Below, in pieces: positions 24,773-33,843 of a DNA stretch of 64,000 bases. The stretch comes from DASWJZ01 sp963792885. Lineage in GTDB: Bacteria; Pseudomonadota; Alphaproteobacteria; Rhizobiales; Afifellaceae. Position 1 is the stretch's first letter. Every line of letters starts with the position of its first letter. Location: positions 124,001-188,000 of the forward strand of contig CAWBXX010000002.1 of NCBI GenBank assembly GCA_963792885.1, read 5' to 3'. The translations under genes and the position numbers were made by a program. The notes under the pieces were generated by a model. The model ran no database searches and was not told the origin of the DNA. It saw nothing but the letters and a program-made list of their open reading frames with translations.

Positions 24773-25915
24773 ATGCGAAAAAAGGGCTTAGGGCGCATGG
24801 TTGGGGTGGCTAACTCCCCTGCTCGGAGGCCGGCGCCGGCCGGCATCGCGAAGCTTTTCCGCCGCCTCGGCACGCCCGCGGTGGCCGAACGGCTTCTCGT
24901 CGTGGTCGGCGTGACCGCCGTCCTGGTCGGCACGCTGCCGGGGTTGACGGTGCGCCAGGACCGGCTTCTGACCGCCGCCTGCGTCGTCGTCGCCCTCGCC
25001 TTCGCCGCCTTCTATCTGATCCGACTATGGCCTGCGGAAAATCGTGCCCGCCAACTGCTGTCCGGGGTGGCGGCGATCGATCTCCTCGCCGCCGTCCCGG
25101 TTCCCTTGGCTCTCCTCCTCGGCATGTCGGCGGCGAATGCCAGGCTCCTCGGCATGCTCTGGGCGTTGAAGCTGATCCGTCTCAACCCGGCCTTGGCGCT
25201 TCTCTGGCGTGTGCTCAAGAACGAGTGGCAGCCGCTCTTAAGCGTCACCACCACCTTTCTTGTGGTCACGCTCTTTGCGTCGACCCTCGCCTTCATCGCC
25301 GAGCGCGATGCGCAACCGGAAGCGTTCGGCAGCGTGCCGGCGGCGCTCTGGTGGGCGGTGACCACGATCACGACGACCGGCTACGGGGACAAGATTCCCG
25401 TCTCTTTTGCCGGGCGCGTACTCGGCGGCGCCGTGATGATCGCCGGCATCGGCATGTTCGCGTTGTGGGCCGGCATTCTCGCAAGTGGCTTCGCCGCCGA
25501 GATCAGGCGGCGGGAGTTCCTGGAAAGCTGGAACCTCGTCGTGCGCCTTCCGCTCTTCCGCGATCTCGGCTCCGCCGCACTTTCAGAGATCGCACGCCTC
25601 CTCAAGGCGCAGGACTGCGCCCCCGGCTCGACCGTCGTACGCAAGGGACAGCCGGGCGACAGCATGTTCTTCATCGCCGAGGGCGAGGTGGAGGTCCACG
25701 TCGGCGCGGCGCGCATCCACCTGAAGCCCGGCCAGTTCTTCGGCGAGGGAGCGCTCATCACTGGCGCGCCGCGCAACGCCACGGTCGTCGCGGCGACCGC
25801 AGCGCGGCTTTTGAGGCTCGACGTGATCGAGTTTCGCGAGCTTGCCGGCCGCCAGCCGGAGCTCCTCGCCATCATCGAGAAAGAGGACGTCCGGCGGAAA
25901 GTCGTGTCCGACTAG
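24773..25915 (+). CDS. Cyclic-nucleotide-gated potassium channel, MloK1 type
   Basis: A six-helix cation channel with C-terminal cAMP-binding domain, closely resembling MloK1 (MlotiK1) of Mesorhizobium. The pore helix and K+ selectivity filter read WWAVTTITTTGYGDKIP (TTTGYGD, residues 200-206), followed by a conserved S6, GAVMIAGIGMFALWAGILASG. The cyclic-nucleotide domain (about 265-370) has GDSMFFIAEGEVEV and the phosphate-binding cassette FFGEGALITGAPRNATV with the Arg that contacts the nucleotide phosphate. As in MloK1 there is almost no linker between S6 and the binding domain. ATG 24773 or 24797 could be the start; S1 begins after residue 40 either way. Confidence 0.9.
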   Translation: MRKKGLGRMVGVANSPARRPAPAGIAKLFRRLGTPAVAERLLVVVGVTAVLVGTLPGLTVRQDRLLTAACVVVALAFAAFYLIRLWPAENRARQLLSGVAAIDLLAAVPVPLALLLGMSAANARLLGMLWALKLIRLNPALALLWRVLKNEWQPLLSVTTTFLVVTLFASTLAFIAERDAQPEAFGSVPAALWWAVTTITTTGYGDKIPVSFAGRVLGGAVMIAGIGMFALWAGILASGFAAEIRRREFLESWNLVVRLPLFRDLGSAALSEIARLLKAQDCAPGSTVVRKGQPGDSMFFIAEGEVEVHVGAARIHLKPGQFFGEGALITGAPRNATVVAATAARLLRLDVIEFRELAGRQPELLAIIEKEDVRRKVVSD

Positions 25916-25918
25916 GCG

Positions 25919-25949
25919 CTCGCCCGGCATGCGCCTTGCATCGGGCGAG
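25919..25949 (+). terminator. Candidate hairpin terminator after the K+ channel gene
   Basis: CTCGCCC at 25919-25925 pairs with GGGCGAG at 25943-25949; an inner ATGC/GCAT pair extends the stem. It starts three bases after the channel stop codon. No U-run follows, so it could equally be a processing or stabilising hairpin. Confidence 0.4.
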
Positions 25950-26062
25950 GCGACAACATTGCCGCACACCCGGAAGATTGGATCGGAGTCTCGTTGTGCT
26001 GGCTAAGATTTCGGCATATCGCGCACTAGTTTGGGCAAGGATTTTGGACTAGGCGCGCGGCG

Positions 26063-28567
26063 ATGGAGAAGCGCATCAGTAAAGCACGGCAGGCGGAAGC
26101 CAATGGCCGCGCCTTCGCCTTCCGCAGGGCTGCGGACGACGAGGTAGTGGCGGCCATCAAGGAGAGCATCCTCGCGAAGCTGACGCTCGACGCCGGCAAG
26201 AGCCCGACGCAGGCGAGCGATCGCGACTGGTTCATCGCGGCGGCGCTGACGGCGCGCGACCGCATCGTGCACCATTGGGCGGAATCGAAGCGCCGGGTCC
26301 GCGTCCAGGACCGCAAGCGCGTCTACTACCTGTCGCTGGAGTTCCTGATCGGGCGGCTGCTCGGCGAGATTCTGAACAATCTCGAGCTGACCGAGCCCTT
26401 CAAGGCTGCTCTCGGCGACCTCGGCGTCGATTTGGCGCACATGTTCTCCGCCGAGCCCGACGCAGCGCTCGGCAACGGCGGCCTCGGGCGCCTCGCCGCC
26501 TGCTTCATGGAGAGCATGGCGACGCTTCAGATTCCCGCCTTCGGCTACGGCATCCGCTACGATCACGGGCTCTTCCGCCAGGTGATCAAGGACGGCGTGC
26601 AGCAGGAATATCCGGAGAATTGGCTCTCCTTCGGCAATCCCTGGGAGTTCGAGCGACCGGAGATCTGCTACGACATCGGCTTCGGCGGCTTCGTCGAGAT
26701 GGCGGCGCTCTCCGGCGGCGGATCGCGCGCCGTATGGCACCCGGACGAGACGGTGCAGGCCGTCGCCTACGACACCCCGGTCGTCGGCTGGAAGGGCCGG
26801 CACGTCAACCTGCTCCGCCTCTGGTCGGCGCGCGCCGTCGATCCGCTCCGCCTCGACGTCTTCAACGCCGGCGACCACGTCGCCGCGCTGACCGAGCAGG
26901 CGCGCGCCGAGACGATCTCCAAGATTCTCTATCCGAGCGACGAGACCCCGGCCGGTCAGGAGCTGCGTCTCAGGCAGGAGTATTTCTTCGTCTCCGCGTC
27001 GCTGCAGGATCTGATCGGCCGCCACATGTTCATCTATGGCGACATCCGCTCGCTTCCCGACAGGGCGGCGATCCAGCTCAACGACACGCATCCTTCGATC
27101 GCCGTCGCCGAGCTGATGCGCGTCCTGGTCGACGTGCGCGGCCTCGTCTGGGAGGAGGCGTGGAACATCACGGTCCGCACGCTCTCCTACACCAACCACA
27201 CGCTCTTGCCTGAGGCGCTGGAGACGTGGTCGGCGCAGCTCTTCGAGCGGATGCTGCCGCGCCACATGCAGATCATCTACCAGATCAACGCGCACCATCT
27301 CGATGGCGTGCGCCAGCGCGAGGTTTCCGACGAGGAGTTCGCCTCGCTCTCCCTCATCGACGAGCGCCATGGCCGCCACGTGCGCATGGGCCATCTCGCC
27401 TTCATCGGCTCGCATCGCGTGAACGGCGTCTCCGCTCTTCACACGGAGCTGATGCGCAAGACGGTGTTCAAGGATCTGCACCGCATTTATCCTGACCGCA
27501 TCGTCAACAAGACGAACGGCATCACCTTCCGCCGCTGGCTGCACCTCGCCAATCCCGGCCTAACGGAGCTCCTCGTCGACACCTGCGGCGAGAGCATCCT
27601 GACCGACCCCGAAGGGCTCGCGCATTTCGCCACTTACGCCGAAAACCCCGGCGTGCAGGACGAGGTCGCCGCGATCCGTCATGCCAACAAGGTGACGCTG
27701 GCGCGCGTGATCGGCGCCACCAACGACATCCGCGTCAATCCGCGCGCGCTCTTCGACGTGCAGATCAAGCGCATCCACGAATACAAGCGGCAGCTTCTGA
27801 ACCTGCTCGAGACGATCGCGTTCTACGACGCGATCCGCGCCGACCCCGACGCCAACTGGACGCCGCGCGTAAAGATCTTCGCCGGCAAGGCGGCCGCAAC
27901 TTATCGGCAGGCGAAGCTCATCATCCGGCTCGCCAACGACGTCGCCAACGTCGTCAACAACGACCCCGCGATCCGCGATCTCCTGAAGGTCGTGTTCATA
28001 CCGAACTACAATGTCAGCTTGGCCGAGGTGATCATTCCCGCTGCCGATCTCTCCGAGCAGATATCGACCGCCGGCATGGAGGCCTCCGGCACCGGCAACA
28101 TGAAGCTGGCCGTGAACGGCGCGCTCACGATCGGCACGCTCGACGGCGCCAATGTTGAGATCCGCGAACGCGTCGGGCCCGACGATATCTTCATCTTCGG
28201 GCTGCAGGCGGAGGAGGTGCGCGATCTCAATCGCCGCGGCTTCGACTCCGCCGGCGTGATCGCCGCTTCCCCCGCGCTGAAATGGGTCGTGGAGGCGCTC
28301 GCCGACGGCACCTTCTCGCCCGACGACCGCGGCCGCTACACGCCGATCGTCGACGCTCTCTACCACCACGACCGCTTCATGCTGACGGCCGACTTCGATG
28401 CCTATTACGAGACGCAGCGGCGGGTTGATGCGCTCTGGCGTGATCCAGTCGCGTGGTGGGCCGCCAGCATCCGCAACACCGCCCACATGGCCTGGTTCTC
28501 CTCCGACCGCTCGATCCGCGAATACGCCGCGGAGATTTGGCACACCCCGGTGACGGCGCCGGAATGA
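26063..28567 (+). CDS. glgP: Glycogen/starch/alpha-glucan phosphorylase
   Basis: Releases glucose 1-phosphate from glycogen, feeding the hexose-phosphate genes at the left end of the window. The 834-residue length is standard. Family signatures: YYLSLEFLIGRLL near the start, ALGNGGLGRLAACFMES, GYGIRYDHGLFRQ, RIVNKTNGITFRRWL, and the pyridoxal-phosphate site EASGTGNMKLAVNGALTIGT, whose lysine (about residue 680) binds PLP. ATG 26063 is the only start that leaves the N-terminal helix complete. No other glycogen genes are adjacent. It appears monocistronic. Confidence 0.95.
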   Translation: MEKRISKARQAEANGRAFAFRRAADDEVVAAIKESILAKLTLDAGKSPTQASDRDWFIAAALTARDRIVHHWAESKRRVRVQDRKRVYYLSLEFLIGRLLGEILNNLELTEPFKAALGDLGVDLAHMFSAEPDAALGNGGLGRLAACFMESMATLQIPAFGYGIRYDHGLFRQVIKDGVQQEYPENWLSFGNPWEFERPEICYDIGFGGFVEMAALSGGGSRAVWHPDETVQAVAYDTPVVGWKGRHVNLLRLWSARAVDPLRLDVFNAGDHVAALTEQARAETISKILYPSDETPAGQELRLRQEYFFVSASLQDLIGRHMFIYGDIRSLPDRAAIQLNDTHPSIAVAELMRVLVDVRGLVWEEAWNITVRTLSYTNHTLLPEALETWSAQLFERMLPRHMQIIYQINAHHLDGVRQREVSDEEFASLSLIDERHGRHVRMGHLAFIGSHRVNGVSALHTELMRKTVFKDLHRIYPDRIVNKTNGITFRRWLHLANPGLTELLVDTCGESILTDPEGLAHFATYAENPGVQDEVAAIRHANKVTLARVIGATNDIRVNPRALFDVQIKRIHEYKRQLLNLLETIAFYDAIRADPDANWTPRVKIFAGKAAATYRQAKLIIRLANDVANVVNNDPAIRDLLKVVFIPNYNVSLAEVIIPAADLSEQISTAGMEASGTGNMKLAVNGALTIGTLDGANVEIRERVGPDDIFIFGLQAEEVRDLNRRGFDSAGVIAASPALKWVVEALADGTFSPDDRGRYTPIVDALYHHDRFMLTADFDAYYETQRRVDALWRDPVAWWAASIRNTAHMAWFSSDRSIREYAAEIWHTPVTAPE

Positions 28568-28892
28568 TAGCCAGCTCACGAAAGCCCTCGGTCAGCCGTC
28601 CGCCTGAGAAAGAATCCTGATCTCGCGCTCCTTTGGCGCTTTTCCGGGCTTTCCGGGGCCGCGGCCTGAGAGCGCAGCTGGGAACCCGGCGCACCCGTTC
28701 AAGATTGGTTAACAATCTGCAGAAATACCCCGCAAATCCTAGGAGTACTCGCGGTTACGGTGTGGCGTTCGCGCACTTCCCAACCCCGCCGATTGCGGTC
28801 ATGGTTGCCGGGCGGCGGGAGAATGAGCGGCAACCGGGCGTCGACGGGGCGGCTGGTGCATAGGCTTTGATTGACCCCTGAATTTTCTTCCA
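28568..28892. other. Intergenic region upstream of dxs
   Basis: The 325-base gap separates glgP from the isoprenoid/hopanoid genes and presumably contains the dxs promoter. The one structured signal is an inverted repeat AGATTG-GTTAA-CAATCT at 28702-28718. No open frame with coding character, RNA gene or repeat element was recognised. A purine-poor AAT-rich stretch precedes the dxs ATG. Confidence 0.4.
28702..28718. promoter_or_regulatory. Inverted repeat upstream of dxs, possible operator
   Basis: Perfect 6-base arms AGATTG and CAATCT around GTTAA, the only A/T-rich symmetric site in the gap, about 175 bases before dxs. The regulator is not known; the assignment rests on symmetry and position alone. 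Confidence 0.25.
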
Positions 28893-30821
28893 ATGAGTAG
28901 AGAGATGCCTGTTTCGACCCCGCTACTGGACACCATCCGCACGCCCGAAGATTTGCGCCTTCTCCCGGAGAGCGCTTTGGCGCAGGTCGCCGACGAGCTG
29001 CGCGCGGAGACGGTCGACGCCGTCTCCGTCACCGGCGGCCACCTCGGGGCCGGGCTGGGCGTGATCGAGCTGACGGTGGCGCTCCACTACGTGTTCGACA
29101 CCCCGCGCGACCGGCTGATCTGGGACGTCGGCCACCAGGCCTACCCACACAAGATCCTGACCGGACGGCGCGAGCGCATCCGCACGCTGCGGCAAGGGAA
29201 CGGCCTCTCCGGTTTCACGAAGCGGGCTGAGAGCGAGTACGACCCCTTCGGAGCGGCGCATTCCTCTACCTCGATCTCGGCCGGCCTCGGTATGGCCACG
29301 GCGCGCGACCTCTCGGGCGGCGGCAACAACGTCATCGCCGTGATCGGCGACGGCGCGATGTCCGCCGGCATGGCCTACGAGGCGCTCAACAATGCCGGCG
29401 CCATGCAGTCGCGACTGATCGTGATCCTGAACGACAACAATATGTCGATCGCCCCGCCGGTCGGAGCGATGGCCGCTTATCTGGCGCGGCTCTTCTCCGG
29501 CCGCACCTATCGCTCTTTGCGCGAGATCGGCAAGCAGCTCGCCAAACGGTTGCCGAAGGCACTTGAGATCGGCGCGGTGCGAGCCGAGGAATTCGCGCGC
29601 GGCATGGTGACCGGCGGCACGCTCTTCGAGGAGCTCGGCTTCTATTATATCGGCCCCATCGACGGCCACCGCATCGAGCACCTGCTGCCCGTGCTGCAGA
29701 ACGTGCGCGACACCAGGAACGGTCCGATCATCGTCCACGTCAGGACGCAGAAGGGCAAAGGCTACGCGCCGGCCGAGAACTCGGTCGACAAGTATCATGG
29801 CGTCGTTGCCTTCGACGTGATCACCGGCGCACAAGCGAAGCCCAAGGCGAACGCCCCCGCCTACACCAAAGTGTTCGGCGAGAGCCTGGTGAAGGAGGCG
29901 GAGAAGGACGAGCGCATCGTCGCCGTCACCGCCGCCATGCCGTCGGGCACCGGCGTCGACCTCTTCGCCAAGGCGTTTCCCGCGCGCGCTTTCGACGTCG
30001 GCATCGCCGAGCAGCACGCCGTGACCTTCGCGGGCGGGCTCGCGACGGAAGGCTACAAGCCCTTCTGCGCGATCTACTCGACCTTCCTGCAGCGCGCCTA
30101 CGACCAGGTCGTGCACGACGTCGCGATCCAGAACCTGCCGGTCCGCTTCGCGATCGACCGCGCCGGGCTCGTCGGCGCCGACGGCCCGACGCATGCGGGA
30201 AGCTTCGACCTCGCTTATCTCGGCTGCCTGCCGAACTTCGTGGTGATGGCCGCCGCCGACGAGGCGGAGCTCGTCCACATGGTGGCGACCGCCGCGGCGC
30301 ACAATTCGGGCCCCATCGCACTGCGCTATCCACGCGGCGAAGGCGTCGGCGTGGACATGCCGGAGGTGGGCCGGCCGCTCGAGATCGGACGCGGACGCGT
30401 CGTCCGCGAAGGGACGCGTGTCGCGCTTCTCTCGCTCGGCACACGGCTTGCGGAAGCCATCAAGGCGGCTGAGGAGCTGGACGCGCGCGGCCTCTCCACG
30501 ACCGTCGCCGATGCGCGCTTCATGAAGCCACTCGACGAGGATCTGCTGCTGCGCCTCGCCCGCGAGCACGAGCTTCTGATCACGGTCGAGGAAGGCACCG
30601 TCGGCGGCTTCGGCAGCCACGTGATGCAGCTTCTGGCGGACCGCGGCGCGCTCGATCGCGGCCTCAAGGTGCGCTCCCTGGTCCTTCCCGACATATTCAT
30701 CGACCAGGACAAGCCGGAGCGGATGTATGCGCGCGCCGGCGTCGATTCGGCGGCGATTATCGCCAAGGTCTTCGACGTCCTGCAGCAGAGCGGGAGCGTA
30801 CTGAGAACGCTGCGCGCTTGA
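28893..30821 (+). CDS. dxs: 1-deoxy-D-xylulose-5-phosphate synthase
   Basis: Thiamine-diphosphate enzyme condensing pyruvate and glyceraldehyde 3-phosphate, the first step of the MEP isoprenoid pathway. The 642-residue protein has all three domains: SVTGGHLGAGLGVIELTVAL with the catalytic-region His, the ThDP motif VIGDGAMSAGMAYEALNNAG, the central AEQHAVTFAGGLA, and the C-terminal VEEGTVGGFGSHV. The nearby ATG at 28908 is an alternative start five codons in. It lies directly upstream of the hopanoid genes on the same strand, so precursor supply and hopanoid synthesis are probably linked. Confidence 0.95.
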   Translation: MSREMPVSTPLLDTIRTPEDLRLLPESALAQVADELRAETVDAVSVTGGHLGAGLGVIELTVALHYVFDTPRDRLIWDVGHQAYPHKILTGRRERIRTLRQGNGLSGFTKRAESEYDPFGAAHSSTSISAGLGMATARDLSGGGNNVIAVIGDGAMSAGMAYEALNNAGAMQSRLIVILNDNNMSIAPPVGAMAAYLARLFSGRTYRSLREIGKQLAKRLPKALEIGAVRAEEFARGMVTGGTLFEELGFYYIGPIDGHRIEHLLPVLQNVRDTRNGPIIVHVRTQKGKGYAPAENSVDKYHGVVAFDVITGAQAKPKANAPAYTKVFGESLVKEAEKDERIVAVTAAMPSGTGVDLFAKAFPARAFDVGIAEQHAVTFAGGLATEGYKPFCAIYSTFLQRAYDQVVHDVAIQNLPVRFAIDRAGLVGADGPTHAGSFDLAYLGCLPNFVVMAAADEAELVHMVATAAAHNSGPIALRYPRGEGVGVDMPEVGRPLEIGRGRVVREGTRVALLSLGTRLAEAIKAAEELDARGLSTTVADARFMKPLDEDLLLRLAREHELLITVEEGTVGGFGSHVMQLLADRGALDRGLKVRSLVLPDIFIDQDKPERMYARAGVDSAAIIAKVFDVLQQSGSVLRTLRA

Positions 30822-30850
30822 ACGCGGCCCCGCGACGTGATTGGAAGCGC

Positions 30851-30868
30851 GCGGCGGCGCGCCGCCGC
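30851..30868. terminator. GC palindrome between dxs and hpnB
   Basis: GCGGCGGCGCGCCGCCGC is a perfect 18-base palindrome, 30 bases after the dxs stop and followed by CCTTT. It could reduce read-through from dxs into hpnB; the T-run is too short to call it a strong intrinsic terminator. Confidence 0.35.
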
Positions 30869-30896
30869 CCTTTGACCTGCGAGTAGAGACAACGGA

Positions 30897-32093
30897 TTGC
30901 ATCCTTTGAGCGCCGAGCTTGTGGCCGTCGCTGCAGTGGCGATCTGGGCCTATCTCCTATTCGGACGGGGCTTCTTCTGGTGGGGCGCCGAGCGCGACGA
31001 CGCGCTTGTCGCCGGCCCCTCATCGCGCCCGGAGGTCTGGCCCTCGCTCACAGCGATCGTGCCCGCCCGCGATGAGGCGGACGTGATTGCGGAGAGCATT
31101 GGCTCGCTCCTGTCGCAGGACTATCCCGGCCGCTTCTCCACGGTCCTCGTCGACGATCAGAGCACGGACGGCACCGCGGATGTCGCGCGCCGCGCCGCGC
31201 GCGGGGTATCCGCCGGCAACAGCCTGACCGTGCTGACCGGCTCCGAGCCCCCCGCCGGGTGGACTGGAAAGCTTTGGGCACTCGACCGCGGCGTCCGCTA
31301 CGTTGAGCAGGCCGCCGAGCCCTCCGACTACGTGCTCTTCACCGACGCCGACATCGCCTATCGCGCTCCGGATGCGCTCCGTCGGCTGGTCGAAGGTGCG
31401 ATGGCGCGCGGCACGGTGCTGACCTCGCTGATGGTGCGGCTTCGTTGCGAGAGCTTCGCCGAGCGGCTGCTCGTGCCCGCCTTCGTCTTCTTCTTCGCCA
31501 TGCTCTACCCCTTCGCGTGGGTGAACGATCCGCGCCGCAAGGTCGCCGCGGCGGCGGGCGGCTGCATGCTCGTCCGACGCGAGACGCTCGCCGAGGCCGG
31601 TGGTATCCAGAAGATCAGGGCTGCGATCATCGACGATTGCGCGCTCGCCGTGCTCCTGAAAGAGCGTGGCCCGATCTGGCTCGGGCTGACCGAGCGCGTC
31701 GAGAGCCTGAGACCTTATCCGCACATCCGCGACATCGGCCGCATGGTGTCGCGCAGCGCCTATGCAGAGCTCCGTTACTCGCCGCTCCGCCTTGCCGGCA
31801 CGCTCCTCGGCATGGCGGTCACCTATCTGGCGCCGCCGCTTCTCGCGCTCTTCGCCGACGGCCCCGCGCAAATCCTCGGCTTCGCCGCGTGGGTCGCAAT
31901 GGCGATTGCCTTCCTGCCGATCCTTCAGCTCTACGGGCGTTGGCCGTTCTGGGGGATCGCACTTCCGGTGATCGCCGCGTTTTATACCGCCTTCACCTTC
32001 CAGTCGGCCGTGCAGCATTGGCGCGGTCGCGGCGGCGCGTGGAAGGGAAGATTCCAGGCTCCCGCGACCTCCGCTGGGGGAACCGGCGGATGA
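30897..32093 (+). CDS. hpnB: Hopanoid-associated glycosyltransferase HpnB
   Basis: Membrane-bound family 2 glycosyltransferase found in hopanoid clusters; its sugar-transfer step is not established. An N-terminal hydrophobic helix (residues 5-20) precedes the GT-A domain, LTAIVPARDEADVIAESIGSL, VLVDDQSTDGTADVA and the DxD-type LFTDADIAY. GGCMLVRRETLAEAGG and IIDDCALAVLLKERG follow, then three C-terminal membrane helices (about 300-375). A TTG at 30897 is taken as start; TTG 30906 is the alternative, and both precede the same helix. The stop overlaps the ATG of hpnC. Confidence 0.8.
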   Translation: MHPLSAELVAVAAVAIWAYLLFGRGFFWWGAERDDALVAGPSSRPEVWPSLTAIVPARDEADVIAESIGSLLSQDYPGRFSTVLVDDQSTDGTADVARRAARGVSAGNSLTVLTGSEPPAGWTGKLWALDRGVRYVEQAAEPSDYVLFTDADIAYRAPDALRRLVEGAMARGTVLTSLMVRLRCESFAERLLVPAFVFFFAMLYPFAWVNDPRRKVAAAAGGCMLVRRETLAEAGGIQKIRAAIIDDCALAVLLKERGPIWLGLTERVESLRPYPHIRDIGRMVSRSAYAELRYSPLRLAGTLLGMAVTYLAPPLLALFADGPAQILGFAAWVAMAIAFLPILQLYGRWPFWGIALPVIAAFYTAFTFQSAVQHWRGRGGAWKGRFQAPATSAGGTGG

Positions 32094-32980
32094 TCACGGC
32101 GACCGAAGCGCGCTCGGGGAAGACCCATCGCGACGAGAACTTTCCCGTCGCCTCGCACTTCATCGCCGCGCGGTATCGCGCACCGATCCTCGCCTTCTAC
32201 CGCTTCGTGCGCGCCGCCGACGACATCGCCGACCATCCCCGCCTCAAGCCGGAGCAGAAACTTGAACTGCTCGACGCGCTCGATCGCGCGCTGACCGGGC
32301 GCGGCCCGTCCGATCCGGAGGCCGAGCCTCTCAAAGAGGCGCTCGCCGAACGCGGCCTCTCGCCGCGCCACGCGCTCGACCTTCTCGACGCCTTTCGCAT
32401 GGACGCGAAGAAGCTCCGCTACGAGAACTGGCGCGAGCTCATGCACTATTGCAGCCTTTCGGCGATGCCCGTCGGGCGCTTCGTGCTCGACGTTCACGGC
32501 GAGAAGCCGCAGACGACATGGCCGGCATCGGACGCGATCTGCGCCGCCCTTCAGGTGATCAATCATCTGCAGGACTGCGCCGACGACTACCGCAATCTCG
32601 ACCGCGTCTATCTTCCGCTCGATGCGCTTTCGCAAAACACAGCGCGTGTTGAGGATCTGAATGCAGCTCAAGCGAGCCCCGGCCTGAAAGCCACGATTGC
32701 AGACCTCGCGGAGCGCTCGCTCGCGCTTCTGAACGACGGCGCGCCGCTCGCCGATCTCGTTGCAGACTCGCGGCTTGCGCTGGAGATCGCGGCCATCCGC
32801 CGCCTCGCGGTCGCGCTCGCCAAGGGGCTCAGGCACCGCGACCCTCTCTCCGAGAAGGTCCATCATGGCAAAGCGGGTTTTGCGCTGATCGCGCTTGGAG
32901 CGGCTGCCGGCGCGCTTGTCAGGCGGCCCTTCGTCAGGCTGCGCGCCGCACCGCTCGCCGCCGGGACGCGCGAGCGCTGA
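32090..32980 (+). CDS. hpnC: Squalene synthesis protein HpnC (hydroxysqualene synthase)
   Basis: Acts after HpnD in the bacterial three-enzyme route to squalene, converting presqualene diphosphate to hydroxysqualene. The 296-residue protein has the trans-isoprenyl diphosphate synthase fold: FYRFVRAADDIADHP is the first Asp-rich motif and NHLQDCADDYRNLDRVYLP the second. The N-terminal KTHRDENFPVASHFI is diagnostic of HpnC rather than HpnD. Starts inside the hpnB stop (ATGA) and its TGA overlaps the hpnD ATG by one base. Confidence 0.9.
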   Translation: MITATEARSGKTHRDENFPVASHFIAARYRAPILAFYRFVRAADDIADHPRLKPEQKLELLDALDRALTGRGPSDPEAEPLKEALAERGLSPRHALDLLDAFRMDAKKLRYENWRELMHYCSLSAMPVGRFVLDVHGEKPQTTWPASDAICAALQVINHLQDCADDYRNLDRVYLPLDALSQNTARVEDLNAAQASPGLKATIADLAERSLALLNDGAPLADLVADSRLALEIAAIRRLAVALAKGLRHRDPLSEKVHHGKAGFALIALGAAAGALVRRPFVRLRAAPLAAGTRER

Positions 32981-33843
32981 TGACCGTCGCGACGAACACC
33001 GCGCCGTCTTCGGCGGCGAGCCATATCTCGCCCGCGCTGCCGGCGGCCGGCAGCTCTTTCTATCTTGCGATGCGCATCCTGCCGCGCGCCGAGCGTGAGG
33101 GCATGTATGCGATCTACGCCTTCTGCCGCGCCGTCGACGATATCGCCGATGGCGGCGGGCCGCGTGAGCCCCGCCGCGCCGCGCTCGACTTCTGGCGCGC
33201 AGAGATCGACGGGCTCTTCGAAGGACGCGTATCGAGGCACACGCGCGATCTCGAAAAGCCGATGCAGCGCTTCGGCCTGCGGCGCGAGGACTTCCACGCC
33301 GTGATCGACGGCATGGCGATGGACCTTGAAGAGAACATCGTCGCGCCGGATTGGGCGACCCTCGATCTTTACTGCGACCGCGTTGCAAGCGCCGTCGGCC
33401 GCCTCTCCGTTCGCATCTTCGGCATCGCGCCTCAGAACGGCGACGCTCTCGCGCATCATCTCGGACGCGCGTTGCAGCTGACCAACATCCTGCGCGACCT
33501 CGACGAGGACGCGGAGATGGGTCGGCTCTATCTGCCGCGCGAAGCGCTCGCGGATGCAGGGATCGCGACTGAGGGACGTACGCCCGCCGCGATCCTCGGC
33601 GAGCCCGGTCTCGAAAAGGCCTGCCGCGAGGTCGCCGCGCGCGCTGCAGAGCACTTTGCTGAGGCCGACAAGATCATGAGTGTCTGCCCGCGCCGCACAG
33701 TCCGCGCGCCGCGCCTCATGGAGGCAGCCTATCGCCAGATATTGTCGGACCTTCTGGCGCGAGGCTTCGCCCCACCGCGGACGCGCGTGAAGACGAACAA
33801 GCTCCGCGTTCTGGTCGCGGTGCTCCGCCACGGAATCGCTTGA
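32980..33843 (+). CDS. hpnD: Presqualene diphosphate synthase HpnD
   Basis: Joins two farnesyl diphosphates to presqualene diphosphate. The 287-residue protein has SSFYLAMRILPRAERE, FCRAVDDIADGGG (first Asp-rich motif) and LQLTNILRDLDEDAEMGRLYLP (second motif), the squalene/phytoene synthase signature. In-line with hpnC (TGATG overlap) and hpnE (TGATG overlap), it forms the compact hpnC-D-E squalene module. Confidence 0.95.
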   Translation: MTVATNTAPSSAASHISPALPAAGSSFYLAMRILPRAEREGMYAIYAFCRAVDDIADGGGPREPRRAALDFWRAEIDGLFEGRVSRHTRDLEKPMQRFGLRREDFHAVIDGMAMDLEENIVAPDWATLDLYCDRVASAVGRLSVRIFGIAPQNGDALAHHLGRALQLTNILRDLDEDAEMGRLYLPREALADAGIATEGRTPAAILGEPGLEKACREVAARAAEHFAEADKIMSVCPRRTVRAPRLMEAAYRQILSDLLARGFAPPRTRVKTNKLRVLVAVLRHGIA

